From NCBI RefSeq assembly GCF_013409645.1, contig NZ_JACCBG010000001.1:186001-250000 (forward strand): DNA of 64,000 nucleotides, written 5' to 3'. This document shows positions 58,714 to 64,000 of the stretch, piece after piece. A program made the translations under genes and the position numbers. The stretch comes from Nocardioides panaciterrulae (lineage in GTDB: Bacteria > Actinomycetota > Actinomycetes > Propionibacteriales > Nocardioidaceae). The notes beneath the pieces are model-generated. The model was not told the DNA's origin. It did no database searches and saw nothing but the letters and a program-made list of their open reading frames with translations. The stretch's first letter is position 1. Each line of letters opens with the position of its first letter.

Positions 58714-60774
58714 TCAGACACCTTCCTGGTGGTGCTGCGGTCGCTGACGGACCGGCAGTCGTCGGGCCCACAGGCGCAGGCCGTGGGCGCGGATGAGGAG
58801 CGAGCCGCGTAGCGCGGCCGGAGCTGCCCGGAGCGCTCGGCGTCGCGAGCCCGGGCCGGTGGCGCCCCCCGGCAGTCGCGCCCCGGTGAGGGACGCGCTG
58901 AAGGTGGCGCCGTCGTCGGTGTGCAGGCTGACCGCGACGTGCAGGCGGTCCCCGGGGACGGGGACCGCGAGGTCGTAGGAGCCGTCGGTGCCGTGGAACG
59001 GCGAGACGTACATCGCCTTGCCCACGCGGGCCCGGCCCTGCGGGTCGGGTTTGACGAGGTAGGCGTGCCGGTCGCCGTAGGTGTTGTGCACCTCGACGAC
59101 GGTGGCGATCCGGTCGCCGGTCGCGTCGAGGCACCAGAACACGCTGATCGGGTTGAAGCAGTAGCCGAACGCGCGCGGGTGCGCGGCCATCAGCACCCGG
59201 CCTCGGCCGGCCGGGCCGTCCAGCGCGACGCCGTGCTTGGCCAGGAACGTCGCGACGTTCTCCCGGATCGTGCGGTGCGGGTCGCCGAGGTGGTCACGCG
59301 CCTCGAACCGGCCAAGGACCGGGGCCAGCGGGCCGTGCTGCGGCAGGTCGTCGAGGTCGACCAGCCAGGTGTGCGAGTGGTTCTCGAAGCTGCGCCGGAA
59401 CGGCGTCCGCCGGGTGTGCCGGATCGTGGTGGCGTAGACGCCGGTCGCCGGTTCCGGGGTCTCGGGACGCTGCGCGCTCGCCCCCCGATCGCCGGAGGGC
59501 TGCCAGGTGAGGCCGAGGCGGGCGGCGGCGGCCGCGCCGGAGCGCGCGCCGTCCTCGTGGAAGCCCCAGCCGTGGTAGGCGCCGGCGAACGCGAGCCGGT
59601 CGGTGGCGATCTCCGGCAGCCGCCGCTGGGCGGCCACGGAGGCGGGGGTGTAGAGCGGGTGCTCGTACTCCATCCGGTCGATCACCGTGGCCGGGTCGAC
59701 CAGGTGCTCGCCGCCGAGCGTGACCAGGTAGTGGGTCTCGGTGGGCAGCCGCTGCAGCCGGGTCAGGTCGTAGGTGACCGTGACGTGGCCGCGCGCGGCC
59801 TCCGGCCGGCGGAAGTTCCACGACGCCCGGGCGTTGCGGGCGTGGGGCAGCAGCGAGGCGTCGGTGTGCAGCAGCGCGGTGTTGGGCGAGTACGGCATCG
59901 CGCCCAGCACCTCGCGCTGGGCCGGCGTCGGGTCGGCCAGCATCGCCAGCGCCTGGCCCGGGTGGGTCGCGACGACGACCGCGTCGTACGTCTCGACGCC
60001 GCCGTTGCCGTCGGTGACCTCGACGCCGGTCGGGGTCTCGGCCACCGAGGTGACCTTGGTGCCGGTCCGGACCTCGTGCAGCCGGGCGGCGACCCGCTCG
60101 ACGTAGGTGCCCGACCCGCCGGTGACCGTGCGCCACGGGGGCGAGCCGAAGATCGCGAGCATCCCGTGGTGCTGCAGGAACGTGAACAGGTAGCGCGCGG
60201 GGTAGTCCAGCGCCAGCTCCGGGTCGCAGGACCACACGGCGGCGACCACCGGCTCCATGAAGTGGCGCCGGAAGTCGCCGGAGAAGCCGCCCGCGTCGAG
60301 GAACGCCCGCAGCGTGGTCCCGTCCGAGGCCGGGTCCGCCTCGCCGGTGGCCAGCAGCGCCCGGGCCCGGCGGTGGAACCGCGGGATCTCGGTGAGCATC
60401 CGCAGGTACGCCGGGCGCGCGAGGTGCGCGCGGGTCGGGAACAGCCCGCGGCGCCCGAGCGCGCCGGCCCACTCCAGCCCCGAGGCGTCGTCGCGGATCG
60501 ACATCGACATCTCGGAGTCCTGCGTCTGCACGCCGAGCTCGGCGAACAGCCGCAGCAGCGTCGGGTAGGTCCGCTGGTTGTGCACGATGAAGCCGGTGTC
60601 GATCGCCAGCGTGCCCGTCGCGGTCTCGACCCGGTGGGTGTCGGCGTGGCCGCCGAGCCGGTCGTCGGCCTCGTACAGGGTCACCCGGGCCGTCCCGGCC
60701 GCGACGTACGCAGCGGTCAGCCCGGCGACCCCGGAGCCGACGACGGCGACCCGGGCGGGGGTGGTGCTCCCCAT
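58714..60774 (-). CDS. FAD-dependent oxidoreductase fused to DUF1365
   Basis: A 686-residue natural fusion. The N-terminal part (about 1-430) is an amine-oxidase-like flavoprotein: VAVVGSGVAGLTAAYVAAGT, GGHADTHRVE, DTGFIVHNQRTYPTLLRLF and AGAYHGWGFHEDGARSG. From about residue 443 it is DUF1365: TTIRHTRRTPFRRSFENHSH, then FGYCFNPISVFWC. In M. tuberculosis these are separate genes (Rv0449c and Rv0448c) in the SigK locus. Proteins of this pair accompany lipid methyltransferases and probably reduce or desaturate a fatty-acyl intermediate. The start overlaps the RskA stop by one base (TGATG). Confidence 0.9.
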   Translation of the reverse strand: MGSTTPARVAVVGSGVAGLTAAYVAAGTARVTLYEADDRLGGHADTHRVETATGTLAIDTGFIVHNQRTYPTLLRLFAELGVQTQDSEMSMSIRDDASGLEWAGALGRRGLFPTRAHLARPAYLRMLTEIPRFHRRARALLATGEADPASDGTTLRAFLDAGGFSGDFRRHFMEPVVAAVWSCDPELALDYPARYLFTFLQHHGMLAIFGSPPWRTVTGGSGTYVERVAARLHEVRTGTKVTSVAETPTGVEVTDGNGGVETYDAVVVATHPGQALAMLADPTPAQREVLGAMPYSPNTALLHTDASLLPHARNARASWNFRRPEAARGHVTVTYDLTRLQRLPTETHYLVTLGGEHLVDPATVIDRMEYEHPLYTPASVAAQRRLPEIATDRLAFAGAYHGWGFHEDGARSGAAAAARLGLTWQPSGDRGASAQRPETPEPATGVYATTIRHTRRTPFRRSFENHSHTWLVDLDDLPQHGPLAPVLGRFEARDHLGDPHRTIRENVATFLAKHGVALDGPAGRGRVLMAAHPRAFGYCFNPISVFWCLDATGDRIATVVEVHNTYGDRHAYLVKPDPQGRARVGKAMYVSPFHGTDGSYDLAVPVPGDRLHVAVSLHTDDGATFSASLTGARLPGGATGPGSRRRALRAAPAALRGSLLIRAHGLRLWARRLPVRQRPQHHQEGV

Positions 60775-61490
60775 CAGGCGTTCTCGAACCTGAACAGGAG
60801 CACCGGGTCCGAGGTGGGCACGGTCGAGCCACCCGGCGGCTCGACCGTGATCCCGGCGCCGATGGCGTCGGCGGCGTCACCGGAGAGCAGCACCGAGGTG
60901 GCGCCGTCGGGCATCAGCCCGGCCGGCACCATGCCCTTGTCGGGGTCCTGGAGCCAGAGCTCGTAGACCTTGCCCGCGGGCGGGGCGGGCATGTTCTTGG
61001 TGAGCAGCACGGCCTCGTTCATCGACCGCGAGCGTACGAGGGTGGCCTCGCCGTCCCCGTCGACAGTCTTCGTCACCCGCTGGGCGTCCGCGGCGCGGAG
61101 CACCCGCTGGATCGCGGACGGCTGGGCCTGGGAGGAGTCGTCGGTCCACGGGTGCCAGACCGTGCCGCCCACGCCGAGCGCGGCCACCACGGCGGCCGCG
61201 GCGGCCAGCGGCGCGAGCCAGCGGCGGCGGTGCGGCGCGGACGGGCCGGCGGCACCGGTGTGCGGGGGCAGCGGGCGCACCGTCGCGATCTCCGACAGCA
61301 CCCGGACCCGCAGGGCCGGGTCGGGCTCGAGGGCGGAGGTCTCGGCCATCAGCGCCGCCGCCTCGCGCAGCTCGTCGACCTCGGCCCGGCAGACCGCGCA
61401 CTCGGCGAGGTGCCGCTCGAAGCGGGCCTGCTCCAGCTCGTCGAGGGCGTCGACGGCGTAGGCGCCGGACAGCGCATGCATGTCGCTCAT
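60774..61490 (-). CDS. rskA: Anti-sigma-K factor RskA-like
   Basis: A 238-residue membrane anti-sigma factor. The N-terminal zinc-associated domain carries the HLAECAVC motif (HxxxCxxC) near residue 26 after LSGAYAVDALDELEQARFER. One transmembrane helix follows at about residues 90-112 (LAPLAAAAAVVAALGVGG). The extracytoplasmic RskA domain ends in YELWLQDPDKGMVPAGLMPD and VEPPGGSTVPTSDPVLLF. It holds SigK until proteolysis of RskA frees it. The ATG overlaps the sigK stop (ATGA), so the partners are made together. Confidence 0.92.
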   Translation of the reverse strand: MSDMHALSGAYAVDALDELEQARFERHLAECAVCRAEVDELREAAALMAETSALEPDPALRVRVLSEIATVRPLPPHTGAAGPSAPHRRRWLAPLAAAAAVVAALGVGGTVWHPWTDDSSQAQPSAIQRVLRAADAQRVTKTVDGDGEATLVRSRSMNEAVLLTKNMPAPPAGKVYELWLQDPDKGMVPAGLMPDGATSVLLSGDAADAIGAGITVEPPGGSTVPTSDPVLLFRFENA

Positions 61491-62110
61491 CTTCCCACCC
61501 CCATCGCGTCTCGTAGTCGGATCAGGCCGTCCCGGATCCGGGTCTTGGCGGTGCCGACCGGCAGGTCGAGCATCGTCGCCACCTCCGTATGTGTGTAGCC
61601 CCCGAAGTACGCCAGCTCCAGGGCCTCGCGCTGCACCTCGGTGAGGTGGGCCAGCGCGCCCCGGACCCGGTGGGCCTCGAGCGAGGCCTCGGCGGCCTCC
61701 GCGGTCGCGTCATGGTCGACCGGCTGGTTCTGCTGGTGGTAGGTCAGGTCCCGGCGGCTCGAGGCCTCCGCGGACCGGACCCGGTCCACCGCCTTGCGGT
61801 GGACGATCGTGAGGATCCAGGACAGGGCGCTGCCGCGGGCGGGGTCGAACCGGGTCGAGCTCCGCCACACCTCGAGGTAGGCCTCCTGGGTCACCTCTTC
61901 GGCCTGTGCCGGGTCGCGGACCACCCGGACCGCCAGGCCGTACGCACGGCGCGACGTCGCGTCGTACAACGCGGCGAAGGCGCCCTGGTCGCCTCGGCCG
62001 GACCTGCGGAGCAGGTCGGCCAGCTGTCCGTGCGTGTCGGCCGCGGCGGCGGGCGCCGGCGCCCCCTCGATCGAGGGGGCGCCGTCCCGCACGGGCCGGA
62101 TGGGGTCCAC
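61487..62110 (-). CDS. sigK: ECF sigma factor SigK
   Basis: A 207-residue ECF sigma factor. Region 2 is FAALYDATSRRAYGLAVRVV, then EEVTQEAYLEVWRSSTRFD and GSALSWILTIVHRKAVDRVR. Region 4 is LTEVQREALELAYFGGYTHT, then VATMLDLPVGTAKTRIRDGL. It matches the SigK family in sequence and in its coupled rskA. It contains no cysteine, whereas the M. tuberculosis SigK has a regulatory disulphide. The GTG at 62110 is chosen for its GGAAGGA ribosome site; an upstream TTG is possible but weaker. It lies 39 bp after the fasciclin gene and is probably read from that promoter, giving positive autoregulation. Confidence 0.92.
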   Translation of the reverse strand: MDPIRPVRDGAPSIEGAPAPAAAADTHGQLADLLRRSGRGDQGAFAALYDATSRRAYGLAVRVVRDPAQAEEVTQEAYLEVWRSSTRFDPARGSALSWILTIVHRKAVDRVRSAEASSRRDLTYHQQNQPVDHDATAEAAEASLEAHRVRGALAHLTEVQREALELAYFGGYTHTEVATMLDLPVGTAKTRIRDGLIRLRDAMGVGR

Positions 62111-62149
62111 TCCTGGAATCCTTCCGTGAACGTCTCTCGACAAACCCGA

Positions 62150-62806
62150 TCAGCTGTTCGGCATCAGCACCGTGTCGACCACGTAGACCGTGGCGTTCGC
62201 GGTCGGGATGTTGCCGCACAGGATCTTGGCGTTCTCGTCGCCGACAGTGAAGTCCTCGCCCGAGCCCTTCACGGTGACGGTATCGCCCGCCAGCGTCTTG
62301 TGGGTGCCGGCGAGCTGGTCGGGCGAGAGCTGCTCGCCGATCACGTGGTGCGACAGGATCGTGGTCAGCGTCTTCTTGTCCTTGAGGACGCTGTCCAGCG
62401 TCTTGGACGGGATCTTGCCGAACGCGTCGTCGGTCGGCGCGAAGACGGTGATGCCCTGGGCGGAGTTCAGGGTGTCCCCGAGGCCCGCGGCGCCGACCGC
62501 CTTGACCAGGGTCTGCAGCAGGGGGTTCGCGCTGGCGGCGGTCGCGACCGGCTGGGTGGCCATGCCGCCGAAGGAGCCGGCGCCCGAGGTCGGGATCGCC
62601 GAGCAGCCGGGGCCGAAGGTCTGCGCACCGGCGTCGGACGCCATCGAGTCCGAGCTGCTGTTGTCACTGGGCGTCGACGACATGCTGGTGCTGTCGGATG
62701 CCGAGGCGCTGGTGTCGTCGCTGTTCCCGCAGGCGGCCAGGCCCATGGTGGCGGTGAGGGCCAGGGCGGCGAGCCCGCCCGTGCGGCGGAGGGTGTTGCT
62801 CTTCAT
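62150..62806 (-). CDS. MPT70/MPT83-like fasciclin-domain lipoprotein
   Basis: A 218-residue secreted lipoprotein. It has a signal peptide with an LAAC lipobox (Cys about 26), then a Ser/Asp/Thr-rich linker. The mature domain strongly resembles MPT70/MPT83: GPGCSAIPTSG, QPVATAASANPLL, ITVFAPTDDAFGKIP, TILSHHVIGEQLSPDQLAG and LCGNIPTANATVYVVDTVLM. The two cysteines of the MPT70 fold are kept. In mycobacteria these proteins are strongly SigK-dependent. The ATG has a GGAAGG site and a SigK-type promoter 39 bp upstream. Confidence 0.93.
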   Translation of the reverse strand: MKSNTLRRTGGLAALALTATMGLAACGNSDDTSASASDSTSMSSTPSDNSSSDSMASDAGAQTFGPGCSAIPTSGAGSFGGMATQPVATAASANPLLQTLVKAVGAAGLGDTLNSAQGITVFAPTDDAFGKIPSKTLDSVLKDKKTLTTILSHHVIGEQLSPDQLAGTHKTLAGDTVTVKGSGEDFTVGDENAKILCGNIPTANATVYVVDTVLMPNS

Positions 62807-62844
62807 GGTTCTTCGGACCTTCCGTTGGTGGGGCTGACAGGAGT

Positions 62845-62872
62845 GATTCGGTGCGGCCGGGTGGGCGGATTG
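62845..62872 (-). promoter_or_regulatory. SigK-type promoter
   Basis: On the minus strand CAATCC (62872-62867), 16 bases, CGAATC (62850-62845). The SigK promoters described in M. tuberculosis have CCATCC and CGAATC, so the -10 is identical and the -35 differs by one base. It drives the fasciclin gene and probably sigK-rskA and the downstream lipid genes. Confidence 0.7.
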
Positions 62873-62889
62873 CCCGACGGGGCAGCGGG

Positions 62890-64000
62890 TCATGTGACGG
62901 TGACCACGACCTGCTGCAGGCCGCTGGAGCCGTCCGGGAACGGGGTCGCGCGGACCGCGGTCTGCTGCTCGCCCCGGCCGTCGGTGGCGCGCACGGTGAG
63001 CGTGTGCCGGCCGCTGCCGGCCGACCAGGGCAGGTACCACTGCCGCCAGTAGTCGTTGCCGGCCGAGGGGCCCAGCCGGGCCTCCTGCCAGGGGCCGCCG
63101 TCGATGCGCACCTCGACCTTCGCGACCCCGCCGCGGTGCTGCGCCCACGCGACGCCGCCGATGAGGGTGCGGCCGGCGTCGATCGTGGCCAGCGGCCGGG
63201 GCGTGTCGATCCGGCTGGCGATCTTGATGGGGGCGTCGGTGGCCCAGCCGCGCTGGGTCCAGTAGGCGTCGTGCTCGGCGTAGGTGGTCAGCGTCATCCG
63301 GGTGATCCACTTGGTGGCGCTGATGAAGCCGTACAGGCCGGGGACGACCATCCGGGCCGGGAACCCGTGCTCGCGGGGCAGCGCCGCGCCGTTCATGCCG
63401 ATCGCGATCATCGCGTCCCGGCCGTCGGTGGCCAGCTCCAGCGGGGTGCTGATCGTCATGCCGTCCACGTCGGTGGACAGGATCTGGTCGGCCCCGGTGT
63501 GCCCGATGCCGGCCCGGTCGAGCAGGTCGGTCAGCGACACGCCCAGCCAGCGCGCGCCGCCGACGTAGTGGCCGCCGACCTCGTTGGACACGCAGGTCAG
63601 CGTGATGTCCCGCTCGATCAGGTCCATCTGGGTCAGGTCGTCGAAGCTGAACCCGACCTCGCGGTCGACGTCGCCGTCGATGGTCAGGCGCCAGCCGTCC
63701 AGGCCGACGGCGGGCAGGGTGAGGCGCGTGTCGACCCGGTAGAAGTCGGAGGTGGCGGTGCGGAACGGCGTGATGCCGGGCACCCGGTCGTCCAGCCCGG
63801 CCGGAAACGCCGGCGCCGGGTCGTCGGGCGCCGGCAGCGCCACGTCCTCCGGGCGGGTGAGGTAGGAGCCGATCCACCGGCCGATCCCGCCCATCGCGGC
63901 GGCCGCGACGGTCAGCGTGCCGGAGGCGACCAGCACCGCCCGGCGGCTGGTGCCCCGGTGGCTGGTGTCCCCGTGGCTGGTGTCCCGGTGCCGGTCGTCG
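62890..64000 (-). CDS. Molybdopterin-dependent oxidoreductase, sulfite-oxidase type (5' end outside the window)
   Basis: The frame is open from 64000 to the stop at 62890, so at least 370 residues are visible and the N-terminus is cut. A DTSH-rich stretch is followed by one transmembrane segment (AVLVASGTLTVAAAAMGG). The oxidoreductase domain shows GWRLTIDGDVDREVGFSFDD, the Mo-ligand cysteine in ITLTCVSNEVGG, and GFPARMVVPGLYGFISATKW. The Mo-co dimerisation domain closes the protein (WAQHRGGVAKVEVRIDGGPW). It probably faces the outside and reduces or oxidises a small substrate such as sulphite or methionine sulphoxide. It is upstream of, and in the same direction as, the SigK locus. Confidence 0.88.
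   Translation of the reverse strand, partial: DDRHRDTSHGDTSHRGTSRRAVLVASGTLTVAAAAMGGIGRWIGSYLTRPEDVALPAPDDPAPAFPAGLDDRVPGITPFRTATSDFYRVDTRLTLPAVGLDGWRLTIDGDVDREVGFSFDDLTQMDLIERDITLTCVSNEVGGHYVGGARWLGVSLTDLLDRAGIGHTGADQILSTDVDGMTISTPLELATDGRDAMIAIGMNGAALPREHGFPARMVVPGLYGFISATKWITRMTLTTYAEHDAYWTQRGWATDAPIKIASRIDTPRPLATIDAGRTLIGGVAWAQHRGGVAKVEVRIDGGPWQEARLGPSAGNDYWRQWYLPWSAGSGRHTLTVRATDGRGEQQTAVRATPFPDGSSGLQQVVVTVT

Noticed and set aside
62111..62143. TTG start for SigK at 62143
   Set aside because: The GTG at 62110 has a GGAAGGA ribosome site and gives the normal family N-terminus.

Overview
The window is chromosomal DNA from a very GC-rich actinobacterium. By eye it is above 70% GC. GTG starts are common, neighbouring genes often overlap by GTGA or ATGA, and many genes look leaderless. 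Gene content (EF-G2, SigG-type and SigK/RskA sigma systems, an MPT70/83-like fasciclin lipoprotein, tuberculostearate-type methyltransferases, abundant acyl-CoA enzymes) and style suggest Nocardioidaceae, possibly Nocardioides. That placement is inference. No rRNA, tRNA, phage, transposase or CRISPR was seen.

Layout. 1-5.5 kb: EF-G2, succinate-semialdehyde dehydrogenase, a DUF2332 protein and a small ferredoxin-fold protein. 5.8-12.7 kb: LuxR-type regulator, SigG-type sigma factor, a TetR-glpD pair, and divergently an AGPS-like FAD oxidase coupled to a lipid kinase. 12.8-16.2 kb: pirin and GH1 beta-glucosidase firing from one palindrome, and a MalY/PatB aminotransferase. 16.3-21.9 kb: PadR-fadH pair, a DUF4396 membrane protein behind a copper-type operator, and an amino-acid-type ABC transporter. 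22-28.3 kb: CoA transferase, glutamine amidotransferase, flavin monooxygenase, CsbD, DEAD-box helicase, CPBP protease. 28.3-37.3 kb: epimerase-like protein, MerR regulator divergent from fadA-fadB, SDR-phosphotransferase-phosphatase operon. 37.4-43.7 kb: GDPD-like protein, small membrane protein, TetR, and a PadR/MacB-like ABC operon containing a 47-codon ORF. 43.8-53.2 kb: an Atu/Liu-like operon (TetR, TIGR03084, AtuA, two acyl-CoA dehydrogenases, biotin-dependent carboxylase). 53.2-55.9 kb: BrkB, Pcm and DUF1295. 55.9-64 kb: a SigK locus.

The most coherent system is the right-hand SigK locus, all on the minus strand. In transcription order it holds a molybdopterin oxidoreductase (cut by the window edge), an MPT70/83-like lipoprotein behind a SigK-type promoter, sigK, rskA, an FAD-oxidoreductase/DUF1365 fusion, two cyclopropane-synthase-family methyltransferases and a DUF1295 protein. 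In Mycobacterium tuberculosis the same set is split between two loci. Beta-oxidation is the second theme: fadA/fadB, fadH, CoA transferase and the Atu-like operon all process acyl-CoAs.

Non-coding structure is rich. Two 98-bp palindromic elements lie 53 kb apart. Two arrays of a 22-bp repeat share the frame GAGTTGGGC-N4-CGCCG-N4. There are shorter tandem arrays, long perfect palindromes, and at least a dozen promoters whose -10 box sits 7-8 nt before the start codon.
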